From positions 1-32,882 of the forward strand of contig QOQC01000014.1 of the NCBI GenBank assembly GCA_003331365.1: a stretch of DNA of 32,882 nucleotides. The letters are read 5' to 3'. Source of the DNA: Flavobacteriales bacterium. GTDB taxonomy: Bacteria; Bacteroidota; Bacteroidia; Flavobacteriales_D; Crocinitomicaceae. The notes beneath the pieces are model-generated. The model was given only the letters and a program-made list of their open reading frames with translations, made no database searches and was not told the DNA's origin. Shown one piece after another: positions 26,801-32,882 of this stretch. The translations under genes were made by a program, and so were the position numbers. How positions within the stretch are numbered: the stretch's first letter is position 1; the number at the start of each line of letters is the position of its first letter.

Positions 26801-27191
26801 CAAGTGAGCGACCATCATCTGGATGATATATCCTTTCAATTCCGTAATCTTGCAGCTCTTTTATTTCGGAGGGCAGAATTGTTCCACCACCTCCACCAAA
26901 AATTTTAATTTGAGGAGCACCCTTTTCTTTAAGCAAATCATACATGTACTTAAAATATTCATTGTGACCTCCTTGATAAGAAGTCATCGCTATGGCCTGA
27001 GCATCTTCCTGAATTGCACAATTTACAACTTCCTCAACAGAGCGATCATGACCCAAATGTATTACCTCACATCCAGTGGATTGAATAATACGTCTCATGA
27101 TGTTTATAGCTGCATCGTGTCCGTCAAAAAGTGACGCAGCGGTAACAATTCGAATTTTATTTTTGGGTTTATAAGGTGCTACCTGTTCCAT
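23811..27191 (-). CDS. icmF: Fused isobutyryl-CoA mutase IcmF (B12 domain, G-protein chaperone, mutase)
   Basis: This 1126-residue protein joins three modules found separately in other mutases. The B12-binding domain (about 10-145) has [10 protein letters not shown] with axial His25, MTSYQGGH and FGGGGGTI. The MeaB-like GTPase (about 190-420) has the P-loop [12 protein letters not shown] (199-210) and NKFD (341-344). The mutase barrel follows from about 540, with the IcmF mark [19 protein letters not shown] (572-590) in place of the methylmalonyl-CoA mutase substrate loop. Known IcmF enzymes isomerise isobutyryl-CoA and n-butyryl-CoA, and sometimes pivalyl- and isovaleryl-CoA; the GTPase loads and protects the cofactor. 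An Smr-domain gene follows. Specificity is inferred from the loop only. Confidence 0.94.
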   Translation of the reverse strand: MEQVAPYKPKNKIRIVTAASLFDGHDAAINIMRRIIQSTGCEVIHLGHDRSVEEVVNCAIQEDAQAIAMTSYQGGHNEYFKYMYDLLKEKGAPQIKIFGGGGGTILPSEIKELQDYGIERIYHPDDGRSLGLQGMINDLVERCDIAVGEKLDYSINDLKEKNVPGLARMISAAENFSDKHKDIIESLRKEASKINTPILGITGTGGAGKSSLVDELVRRFLVDFSDKQIAVVSVDPSKRKTGGALLGDRIRMNSIKNDRVYMRSLATRQSNLALSKHVADALAILKVASYDLIILETSGIGQSDTEILDHSDVSLYVMTPEYGAATQLEKIDMLDFADVIALNKFDKRGALDALRDVRKQYQRNHNLWDSKIDDMPVHGTIASQFNDPGMNSLYKVIMDQIVEKTGSKLVSTFEITLEMSEKIFVIPPERTRYLSEISENNRAYDKWVNEQVEVAVKLQGLDSSIESLKNSDIEDKDRLIKNVQELFEKEKLNFDPKNWELLQNWKNKKQAFENPIYEFKVRDKVLKMKTHTESLSHSQIPKVASPNYRSWGDILKWILQENFPGDFPYTAGLFPFKREGEDPTRMFAGEGGPERTNKRFHYVSLGMPAKRLSTAFDSVTLYGNDPDLRPDIYGKIGNAGVSICCLDDAKKLYSGFDLSHPATSVSMTINGPAPMLLAFFMNAAIDQNCEKYIKEHGLEAEVEKRINVIYKSKGVERPKYNGELPEGNDGLGLMLLGVTGDQVLDEDVYKQIKASTLKQVRGTVQADILKEDQAQNTCIFSTEFALRLMGDVQEYFIDKGVRNFYSVSISGYHIAEAGANPITQLAFTLANGFTYVEYYLSRGMNINDFGPNLSFFFSNGIDPEYAVIGRVARRIWAKALGKKYGANARAQMLKYHIQTSGRSLHAQEIDFNDIRTTLQALYAIYDNCNSLHTNAYDEAITTPTEESVRRAMAIQLIINRELGLAKNENPLQGSFIIEDLTNLVEEAVLIEFDRITERGGVLGAMETMYQRSKIQEESLYYETLKHTGDFPIIGVNTFLSSKGSPTILPKEVIRATEEEKKFQISMLGHLNKGNQKEVVEGLKAIQDAAVNNQNIFEELMETCKVASLGQVTNALFEVGGQYRRNM

Positions 27192-27274
27192 CTAAAATCT
27201 AAATTTTAAGCGCCTAAAAGTACGAAATTCAGCGCTAAAAGAAGACCAAAAACGATAGAATTAGATATATGCTA

Positions 27275-27814
27275 TTACTCTACAGAGGAAACAAAGACCC
27301 AATATCTTTTATAGGCGCTATGATTTGTTTGATAATAACCAACACCCATATGAGTTGCACTCTCGTTCAAGAGATTCGCATGATGACCTGGACTATTCAC
27401 CCAACCATTGAATACGGCCTCAGGTGAAAAATATCCGGCACCACAATTTTCAGTATTCGCAAAACCATCGTAAAACATCTTAATGCGTTTAAATGTTGAC
27501 ACACCTCTCACTAAACGACTACCAATTCTGTTGTGTGTTGCATGCTCAAAATAATCTTCATTAGCCATGTCGGCTGCATGGTATCGACTCGCGCGCATCA
27601 ATGAATTATGAATCTTCAAAGTAGATAGTCCTTGATCATTTCGGTATTTATTTATCAAACGAATCAGGTCCTTCTCAAAGGATGAATTCATCACTTGTAT
27701 CTGCTCTTTTCCAGATGGATTTGCATTGAATTTGACTGATATAGGTTTTTCATTGGGCAAATGAAACGAAAAAAGCAGTGTACTTAAAACCAATAGATAC
27801 GATAAGGACTTCAT
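27275..27814 (-). CDS. Secreted CAP/SCP-domain protein (YkwD type)
   Basis: The 179-residue protein has a signal peptide (about 1-19) and a CAP domain (about 48-178). It shows LIRLINKYRNDQGL, SLMRASRYHAADMA with the first metal-site-like His, DYFEHATHNRIGSR, GFANTENCGAGYFSPEAVFNGWVNSPGHHANLL (the conserved Glu and second His cluster) and HMGVGYY. Bacterial CAP proteins are extracellular, but their biochemical role is poorly known. It is predicted periplasmic or secreted. It has its own gaps of 83 bases downstream and 42 bases upstream and no obvious partner. Confidence 0.9.
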   Translation of the reverse strand: MKSLSYLLVLSTLLFSFHLPNEKPISVKFNANPSGKEQIQVMNSSFEKDLIRLINKYRNDQGLSTLKIHNSLMRASRYHAADMANEDYFEHATHNRIGSRLVRGVSTFKRIKMFYDGFANTENCGAGYFSPEAVFNGWVNSPGHHANLLNESATHMGVGYYQTNHSAYKRYWVFVSSVE

Positions 27815-27856
27815 ACAGGAGATCTTTACCCATCATAATGCAAGTCATGTATTCTG

Positions 27857-28078
27857 TTACGTCTCTGTATGTTTTAAAAACTCCTCTTCTGTACTCATTT
27901 CGAATGGTGGCTCGCAATCTATCATATCCTTTATCCTTATGATTTCCGGATATTTAGTGGCGTTTATAGTCATTCTCATGACGGATGAGCCAAGCAGCTG
28001 AAGCTCTTCAAATGAATTTCCTGAGAGTATCTTGTAAAAAGATTTATTGTTGGATAGCCTTCGGAATTGAGGGTACAT
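27857..28078 (-). CDS. Small conserved-looking protein of unknown function
   Basis: The 73-residue protein has no signal peptide or membrane segment. It mixes beta-prone and helical stretches and ends in an acidic tail (MSTEEEFLKHTET). I do not recognise a domain. Its start lies 2 bases after the stop of the upstream lipoprotein-like gene, so the pair is likely translated from one message. That spacing is the main reason to think it is real. Confidence 0.65.
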   Translation of the reverse strand: MYPQFRRLSNNKSFYKILSGNSFEELQLLGSSVMRMTINATKYPEIIRIKDMIDCEPPFEMSTEEEFLKHTET

Positions 28079-28080
28079 CT

Positions 28081-28539
28081 TTATTTTTTTGGATCAAATT
28101 TTGAACTTAAACTTATTTTGTATTTAATTTGATTTTCATCATTTAAAAACTTACTTGCTTGACCGAGATAATCCGACCTTAAAATATGCTCTATACTTGT
28201 TTCTTTCGATCTGTAGTTCAATGTATCCTCATAAAGAGGTAATTCAATTTTTTCATGTTCCTGTATTAATATAAAATACATTGTTCGGTAATCTTCCAAA
28301 GGTTGACGTTGTAGAAATTTCAATACCTCTTTGGCAAAGAGCTTAGAATCCAAAGAGAAATTATGAACGATATAAACTTCATTCATTATTTGATTGCTAT
28401 CCGTAATTTTTGTTAAATGGTCAATTCTTTCAAATCTTATATTTTTAGTTTTATTCCCTTGACCATCACCATTACAGTTGGAAAAAAGACCAATCATAAA
28501 AATCAAAGCCAAAACGAAATAGGCCTTATTATTCGACAT
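28081..28539 (-). CDS. Putative lipoprotein of unknown function
   Basis: The 152-residue protein has a hydrophobic N terminus (about 6-19) ending LFSNC, a weak lipobox with Cys22, followed by a Gly/Asn/Asp linker. The remainder is a small globular domain with no motif I recognise. A lipid-anchored periplasmic location is likely but not certain, because Asn before the Cys is unusual. It is cotranscribed with the 73-residue protein downstream and divergent from the YkgJ-type gene, with 53 bases between the starts. Confidence 0.68.
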   Translation of the reverse strand: MSNNKAYFVLALIFMIGLFSNCNGDGQGNKTKNIRFERIDHLTKITDSNQIMNEVYIVHNFSLDSKLFAKEVLKFLQRQPLEDYRTMYFILIQEHEKIELPLYEDTLNYRSKETSIEHILRSDYLGQASKFLNDENQIKYKISLSSKFDPKK

Positions 28540-28592
28540 AATTACATTTTATTATAAAAGTATATTATTTTGGCTTGCAAAGATTTTCATTT

Positions 28593-29093
28593 ATGAGCGA
28601 ATCATTAAACGAGAAAGACCGAAATAGTTTAACTGAAGCTAAAAAGAACCGCAAGGTTTACCGAAAAAAGCTCCTTCAGCTGAAAAAACAGAAACCAAAA
28701 CAGCTCAATCGGCAATTCAATGATCTTCATGACGAAGAATTTGAAAGCATGGATTGTTTGACCTGTGGGAATTGCTGTAAAACCACGAGTCCAATTTTCA
28801 GGAATGCAGACATCAATAGAATTGCAAAACACCTGAGGGTAAAGGCAGGGAGTTTTACCGAAAAATATTTAAAACTAGATGAGGATAATGATTACGTATT
28901 AAAGCAATCACCTTGTTTTTTTTTAAATGAAGACAATACCTGTCAAATATATGATGTTAGACCTCTGGCATGCAGAGAGTATCCGCATACAGATCGAAAA
29001 AATGTAACTCAGATAATGGATCTTACCATTCGAAATACCACCGTATGCCCTGCCGTCGCCAGAATTGTAAAAGAAATCATAAGTACTACCTAA
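28593..29093 (+). CDS. YkgJ-family cysteine cluster protein
   Basis: The 166-residue protein belongs to the UPF0153/YkgJ family, thought to bind zinc or an Fe-S cluster. The cysteine set is CLTCGNCC (Cys55, 58, 61, 62), then QSPCFFL, NTCQIYDVRPLACREYP and TVCPA. The first 50 residues form a Lys/Arg-rich helix. I chose the ATG at 28593 over a TTG six codons upstream. The function of the family is not established. It converges on the possible small membrane-protein gene with a 3-base gap. Confidence 0.88.
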   Translation: MSESLNEKDRNSLTEAKKNRKVYRKKLLQLKKQKPKQLNRQFNDLHDEEFESMDCLTCGNCCKTTSPIFRNADINRIAKHLRVKAGSFTEKYLKLDEDNDYVLKQSPCFFLNEDNTCQIYDVRPLACREYPHTDRKNVTQIMDLTIRNTTVCPAVARIVKEIISTT

Positions 29094-29096
29094 TTA

Positions 29097-29336
29097 TCAT
29101 TTGTCATCAAGTGTAATGAAAATCTTCATTAAATGAAGTACATAACAAAGACTGAAGAAAAGGATAAACAAAACCAAAAAAATCAAGATTGAAGAGATAC
29201 AAATCTGACATAAATAAACAACATCATTTGTAGTACTTATGTATTTATGGATCACATTTGTAATCGAATACCATTGATTTATAAAAGGATAATGATTGCT
29301 CCCCCCAAGAAAATATATGAGTATATCATTCCACAT
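29097..29336 (-). CDS. Possible small membrane protein
   Basis: This 79-residue ORF has one strong membrane segment (about 45-70, LCQICISSILIFLVLFILFF) and a short charged C terminus (LDDK). Nothing else is encoded in this stretch on either strand. Its stop lies 3 bases from the ykgJ stop, the same tight convergent packing seen elsewhere in the window. No family is recognised and no promoter element or ribosome site is evident, so it may be a chance ORF. Confidence 0.38.
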   Translation of the reverse strand: MWNDILIYFLGGSNHYPFINQWYSITNVIHKYISTTNDVVYLCQICISSILIFLVLFILFFSLCYVLHLMKIFITLDDK

Positions 29337-29351
29337 AAATAATCCACTAGT

Positions 29352-29382
29352 ACAATAAAAAAGCCCAACATTTGTTGGACTT
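29352..29382 (-). terminator. Rho-independent terminator of the small lipoprotein gene
   Basis: On the minus strand AAGTCCAACA, a short loop and TGTTGGGCTT form a stem of about 9 pairs with one G-U pair, followed by TTTTTTATTG. It lies about 20 bases after the stop of the 29404-29622 gene. The reverse orientation has only a weak T-run. Confidence 0.75.
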
Positions 29383-29403
29383 TATTAAAGATGAAGAACG
29401 AAC

Positions 29404-29622
29404 CTAAACCTTCTTTTTCACTATGACTTTGTCATCCTCTTTTATAGGTTCTTCCTCTTTCAATTGAACAGATTCTCCTTCTGCATTTTTGGGTTCTGCA
29501 ATGGAATCTTTATCCAATGTATCTTCGACTACAACATCCGGATTGTCAGAGGCAGAAGTACCACCACAACTCGCAAGACCCAATCCACAGCCTGCGATAA
29601 ATAAAAAAACTAACTTTTTCAT
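29404..29622 (-). CDS. Small acidic/charged lipoprotein
   Basis: The 72-residue protein starts at ATG 29622 (an ATG one codon earlier is equivalent). It has a signal peptide with a clean lipobox LASC (Cys19) followed by GGTSASDNPD. The mature part is about 50 residues of low complexity, rich in Glu, Asp and Lys and ending VIVKKKV, so it is probably unfolded. No function can be assigned. A strong terminator follows the stop, which supports a monocistronic gene. Confidence 0.75.
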   Translation of the reverse strand: MKKLVFLFIAGCGLGLASCGGTSASDNPDVVVEDTLDKDSIAEPKNAEGESVQLKEEEPIKEDDKVIVKKKV

Positions 29623-29766
29623 CATTTTTGATTTTTAATTAACACTTGCACTTAAAGCGATCTTATTCAGGATCGTTACTACTTACTATGCATTTTTAAC
29701 TTTCTTTATGAGTTTAAATATATTTAGAGCTATTCAACATTCAGGTTTATCATTTGTTACAGCACC

Positions 29767-30663
29767 GTGATTGCATTTGATTCTATATACGTACATCCTC
29801 TTCCAGAAAATCACCGTTTTCCAATGGAAAAGTACGATCTGCTTCCCCGTCAGCTATTGCACGAAGGAACCATTAGTGAGAATGAAATCATCGTACCTAA
29901 AAAAATAAATCAGGCATTTATTTCAAACATTCATTGCAAAGACTATTTGAATGATCTTCAATCATTAAAAATATCAGCAAAACAACAAAGACAATCGGGT
30001 TTTATCCATACACATCAGCTGATTCAAAGAGAGCTGACTATCATGGAAGGCACAAGAATAGCTGCTGAAAGTGCTTTAAAAGGAGCTATTTCTTTTAATA
30101 TAGCCGGAGGGACACATCATGCATTTTTCAACCGAGGTGAGGGCTTCTGTTTGCTTAATGATCAAGTGATAGCTGCCAAATGGCTTCAAAATAATACATA
30201 TGTCAATCAAATTTTAATAATTGATCTTGATGTTCATCAAGGAAATGGAACCGCCGCCCTGTGCACGGAAGAAAAAAACATCTATACTTTCAGTATGCAC
30301 GGCAAAAACAATTATCCATTACATAAAGAAAAATCGGATGTAGATCTTGAGCTGGATAACGGTACTAGAGATAAGGAATACCTATACATGCTCGAAAAAC
30401 AACTTCATGAAATTGGAAATATCCTCGAGCCTGATTTTATATTCTATCAATGTGGAGTGGATGTTTTAGAAACGGATAAGCTTGGAAAGCTGTCTCTGAG
30501 TATGAATGGATGCAGGCAAAGGGATGAAATTGTTTTCAATTTCAGCAAAGAACTAGACGTACCGATAACATGTACAATGGGAGGAGGATATAGTGAAGAA
30601 ATTAAAACAATTATTGAGGCCCATGCCAATACTTTTCGGGTCGGTCTCAATTGTCGAATATAA
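29767..30663 (+). CDS. Histone deacetylase-family amidohydrolase
   Basis: The 298-residue protein is a bacterial class II/AcuC-like member of the arginase-deacetylase fold. The zinc and charge-relay residues are all visible: GGTHHAFFNRGEGFC (His117, His118), IIDLDVHQGNGTA (Asp155, His157), GVDVLETDKLGKL (Asp237) and GGGY (Tyr275). It should remove acetyl groups from lysine side chains, polyamines or other small amides; bacteria lack histones, so the target is open. The start is GTG at 29767, placed just before the conserved opening SIYVHPLPENHRFPMEKYDLL. No in-frame ATG exists before Met20. tatA follows 58 bases downstream. Confidence 0.9.
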   Translation: MIAFDSIYVHPLPENHRFPMEKYDLLPRQLLHEGTISENEIIVPKKINQAFISNIHCKDYLNDLQSLKISAKQQRQSGFIHTHQLIQRELTIMEGTRIAAESALKGAISFNIAGGTHHAFFNRGEGFCLLNDQVIAAKWLQNNTYVNQILIIDLDVHQGNGTAALCTEEKNIYTFSMHGKNNYPLHKEKSDVDLELDNGTRDKEYLYMLEKQLHEIGNILEPDFIFYQCGVDVLETDKLGKLSLSMNGCRQRDEIVFNFSKELDVPITCTMGGGYSEEIKTIIEAHANTFRVGLNCRI

Positions 30664-30707
30664 AAATTCATATGTTTCATGTTTTTTTTTCAGATACAAA
30701 TAAGTTG

Positions 30708-30715
30708 TAAATTTG
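30708..30715 (+). promoter_or_regulatory. -7 promoter element of tatA-purE
   Basis: TAAATTTG matches TAnnTTTG. Only 6 bases separate it from the tatA ATG, so the message would be leaderless or nearly so. Confidence 0.5.
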
Positions 30716-30721
30716 TCCCCG

Positions 30722-31084
30722 ATGGCAACATTGTTATTTCTTAATGATATCGCAGGAAGTGAGATTCTATTGATTCTGGTCTTTGTATTGCTTTTTTTTG
30801 GTTCAAAGAGTATACCGAGTATTGCAAAAACCATGGGTAAAGCAATTTATCAAATTCGAAATGCTTCTGATGACATCAAAGATGAAATAAAAAAATCAGG
30901 AGGCGATATCAAAAAAGATTTGAACATATCAGAACTGGTTAAAGAAACAGAAGAAGAAATAAAGGTGCCTATGGATCAAATGCTAACGGATATTAAGCAC
31001 ACAGTAAATTACGAGCCCCCAGTGAAAAAACAGGTGAAAACCAATACTGGAGAAAAAGAACTGAATGAAAATGAAACAGATTAA
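30722..31084 (+). CDS. tatA: Twin-arginine translocase subunit TatA/TatB family
   Basis: The 120-residue protein has the TatA layout: a short N-terminal membrane helix (about 11-27, [14 protein letters not shown]), the Phe-Gly hinge, an amphipathic helix ([19 protein letters not shown]) and a long charged C-terminal tail. TatA forms the pore that carries folded proteins across the inner membrane. The tail is longer than in many TatA proteins, so a TatB-like role is possible. The ATG at 30722 is preferred to a TTG three codons upstream. Its 3' end overlaps the start of purE. No tatC is in the window. Confidence 0.9.
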   Translation: MATLLFLNDIAGSEILLILVFVLLFFGSKSIPSIAKTMGKAIYQIRNASDDIKDEIKKSGGDIKKDLNISELVKETEEEIKVPMDQMLTDIKHTVNYEPPVKKQVKTNTGEKELNENETD

Positions 31085-31559
31085 AGTTGGAATTATCATG
31101 GGAAGTGCGTCTGACCTACCAGTCATGAAAGACGCCAAAGACATATTAGATGTATTCGGAATCGAAGCAGAGGTTCAAATCGTTTCTGCCCATAGAACAC
31201 CAGATAAAATGGTAGAATACGCGCGCAGTGCTTCCAAAAGAGGAATTCAGGTAATTATTGCTGGAGCAGGAGGTGCTGCTCATCTCCCTGGAATGACAGC
31301 ATCCATGACCACACTTCCTGTCATCGGAGTACCTATAAAATCATCGAATTCCATTGATGGCTGGGACTCTATCTTGAGTATCCTTCAAATGCCAAATGGT
31401 ATTCCAGTAGCTACTGTAGCATTGAATGGCGCCAAAAATGCCGGAATATTGGCTGCCAGAATCATCGGCGCTAATGATAAAAAGGTTGAAGAAACACTCG
31501 CGAAGTATTCAGCAGAAATGAAGGATAAAGTAGAGAAAAGTCAGGAGCAAATTGACTAG
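31065..31559 (+). CDS. purE: N5-carboxyaminoimidazole ribonucleotide mutase
   Basis: The 164-residue protein is class I PurE, which converts N5-CAIR to CAIR in purine synthesis. Motifs are [40 protein letters not shown] and [18 protein letters not shown]. The start is ATG 31065 or ATG 31071 (two codons later); both overlap the tatA reading frame, by 20 or 14 bases, so translation is probably coupled. Its stop is shared with the convergent muramidase gene in a CTAG tetranucleotide. purL lies elsewhere in the window, not in the same operon. Confidence 0.95.
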   Translation: MKMKQIKVGIIMGSASDLPVMKDAKDILDVFGIEAEVQIVSAHRTPDKMVEYARSASKRGIQVIIAGAGGAAHLPGMTASMTTLPVIGVPIKSSNSIDGWDSILSILQMPNGIPVATVALNGAKNAGILAARIIGANDKKVEETLAKYSAEMKDKVEKSQEQID

Positions 31560-32803
31560 TCATAGATTAGATAACGGGCTCTTACCGCTTTGAATTTATC
31601 TAATCCTTCATTCCAAGAATTTCTAATTTCATTTTGACTCATTCCAGAAGCAATTTGCTCGAACAATTGGTCTGTTCCTGCCAATTTATTAAAAAATGAG
31701 TTTTTAGTCATGAAATCCTCCTTTAGTAGATTATATGACTTTATTACATAATCAAGATTTATCTTCTTTTTCTCGAAATCAACGACTGGTATGAAGGCAT
31801 TACATTTTACATTCTCATGTTTCGGATGACTTGCCCCTTCTATTGACTTTGGTGTAAATGACAAACCTTGTTCCGGAAATTTAGGGTGTCCAAACCATTC
31901 AAACGGAGATGAGGTGCCTCGACCTACACTCACCGAAGTGGCTTCAAGAAGACATAAGCTGGGATAAAGCCTTATTGAGGCATCTGACTTTAGATTTGGT
32001 GAAGGAGGTACGGGTAGGGAGTATCTCATTTGATGCGTGTAGTTCTTGCAAGGAATTACCTCTAAAATACACTGTACTGAATCTTTCATCCAAAACTGTC
32101 CATTAATCATCTTTCCGTATTCACCAATGGTCATTCCATGAACAATGGGCACTGGATGCATTCCTACAAAGGATTTATATTTCAATTCTAATATGGGTCC
32201 ATCCACATAATCTCCGTTTGGATTAGGTCGGTCAAGAATCATTAAAGGAATATTATTTTCAGCACATGCCTCCATTACATAATGTAATGTAGATATGTAT
32301 GTGTAAAAGCGTACACCTACATCTTGAATATCAAAAATAAGAAGCTCTATTCCTTCCAAATCTTTTGTAGTTGGCTTCTTGTGTGAGCCATATAATGAAA
32401 CTATTGGCAATCCTGTTTTAGGGTCTTTAGAATTAGAGATGTGCTCTCCGGCGCTTCCTTTTCCTCTGAAACCATGCTCAGGAGAAAAAACTTTAATCAA
32501 TTTGTGATGTAAGGAAAATAAAGTGTCTACTATATGTACTCCATTATTTAATATGGAAGATTGATTTCCAACTACGGCTATACTTCTACCGTTTATATAT
32601 TCACTAATTAAATCAAGCTGTTCAGCTCCAACTATGATATTGGTATCCGATTTCTCCGAATGAATACCTTTTAATTTATCGCCAATTGGCTTTTGATTGG
32701 AATGACATGAAAAAAGTAAAAACAAAAAAATAAACTCCAAGCATAAAAGCTTTGTGTATTTTTGAGTATTAAAAAACAAGTACTTGTCTTTTGAATATTT
32801 CAT
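31556..32803 (-). CDS. DUF1343 / NamZ-like exo-beta-N-acetylmuramidase lipoprotein
   Basis: The 415-residue protein belongs to DUF1343, whose characterised members (NamZ) remove terminal MurNAc from peptidoglycan fragments during wall recycling. Conserved blocks are [24 protein letters not shown] (about 105-120), [30 protein letters not shown] and [14 protein letters not shown]. The N terminus has a signal peptide with lipobox LFSC (Cys33), so it should be a periplasmic lipoprotein. I chose the ATG at 32803; the frame is open for 23 more codons, but those add a second hydrophobic stretch before the signal peptide. It overlaps purE by four bases at the stops. Confidence 0.92.
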   Translation of the reverse strand: MKYSKDKYLFFNTQKYTKLLCLEFIFLFLLFSCHSNQKPIGDKLKGIHSEKSDTNIIVGAEQLDLISEYINGRSIAVVGNQSSILNNGVHIVDTLFSLHHKLIKVFSPEHGFRGKGSAGEHISNSKDPKTGLPIVSLYGSHKKPTTKDLEGIELLIFDIQDVGVRFYTYISTLHYVMEACAENNIPLMILDRPNPNGDYVDGPILELKYKSFVGMHPVPIVHGMTIGEYGKMINGQFWMKDSVQCILEVIPCKNYTHQMRYSLPVPPSPNLKSDASIRLYPSLCLLEATSVSVGRGTSSPFEWFGHPKFPEQGLSFTPKSIEGASHPKHENVKCNAFIPVVDFEKKKINLDYVIKSYNLLKEDFMTKNSFFNKLAGTDQLFEQIASGMSQNEIRNSWNEGLDKFKAVRARYLIYD

Positions 32804-32882
32804 AGCGGATAAAATTCTTAAAAACAACAAGAAAGGTATAAAAGTTTCTAAACCTATCATGCGCATATCCATGATAAGTATT

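Noticed and set aside
29660-29682. GCGATC/GATCGT inverted repeat upstream of the small lipoprotein gene, considered as a riboswitch or terminator
   Set aside because: The stem is only about 6 pairs with an 8-base loop and no T-run, and it matches no RNA family I know.
32804-32882. A 23-codon N-terminal extension of the muramidase on the minus strand, or the first codons of a plus-strand gene (ATG at 32859) with a 7-base inverted repeat TATCATG/CATGATA
   Set aside because: The extension puts an extra hydrophobic stretch before the signal peptide. The plus-strand start has too few codons before the window ends to judge, and the repeat is short enough to be chance.

Overview
The window is A/T-rich bacterial chromosome and almost certainly comes from the phylum Bacteroidota, probably a flavobacterium-like lineage. 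Four things support this. One gene encodes a secreted protein with SprB-type repeats and a C-terminal gliding/T9SS type B sorting domain. Several families are typical of the phylum (DUF4290 next to murA, DUF4197, a LuxC-like acyl-CoA reductase divergent from a ferredoxin, IcmF, DUF1343/NamZ). MurA carries Asp in place of the usual catalytic Cys. Ten genes or operons are preceded by the Bacteroidota -7 promoter element TAnnTTTG. No rRNA, tRNA, CRISPR array, transposase, integrase or phage gene was seen. Most of the window is housekeeping DNA with no clear sign of recent transfer.

Layout. 1-87 is the 3' end of ribulose-phosphate 3-epimerase. 127-4089 holds a conserved secreted protein, a CvfB-like S1 RNA-binding protein and a convergent secreted penicillin-acylase-family hydrolase. 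4234-5886 is efp-gcvT. 5890-7333 is a minus-strand cluster of a 45-residue Cys/Lys-rich peptide, a barrel-like outer-membrane protein and a glycerophosphodiesterase-like lipoprotein. It sits behind a TAnnTTTG promoter that abuts a perfect 17-bp palindrome of Fur/PerR type. A tandem OmpA-domain protein (7433-8182) runs divergently from it. Then come gdhA, the large T9SS substrate, a DUF4197 lipoprotein and a uridine-phosphorylase-like enzyme. 14087-18815 is a tight minus-strand operon purL-DUF4290-murA-tlpA, divergent from lpd. 20403-22842 has a membrane protein, map and a LuxC-like acyl-CoA reductase, the last divergent from a 2[4Fe-4S] ferredoxin. 23279-27191 is an Smr-domain protein and the 1126-residue fused acyl-CoA mutase IcmF. 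The remainder holds a CAP-domain protein, two small unknown proteins, a YkgJ-type Cys-cluster protein, a possible small membrane protein, a small lipoprotein with a terminator, a histone-deacetylase-family amidohydrolase, tatA-purE and a NamZ-like muramidase lipoprotein.

The genes cover central metabolism (gdhA, lpd, gcvT, icmF), purine synthesis (purL, purE), envelope building and remodelling (murA, NamZ, OmpA-like, TlpA, TatA) and translation or protein maturation (efp, map). The genome is very compact. Seven of the eight convergent gene pairs are separated by 3 bp or less or overlap at their stop codons. There is no gene-free stretch over 300 bases; the longest (about 9539-9757) holds only the divergent promoters of gdhA and the T9SS gene. 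The most unusual locus is the palindrome-controlled small-peptide cluster at 5890-7361.
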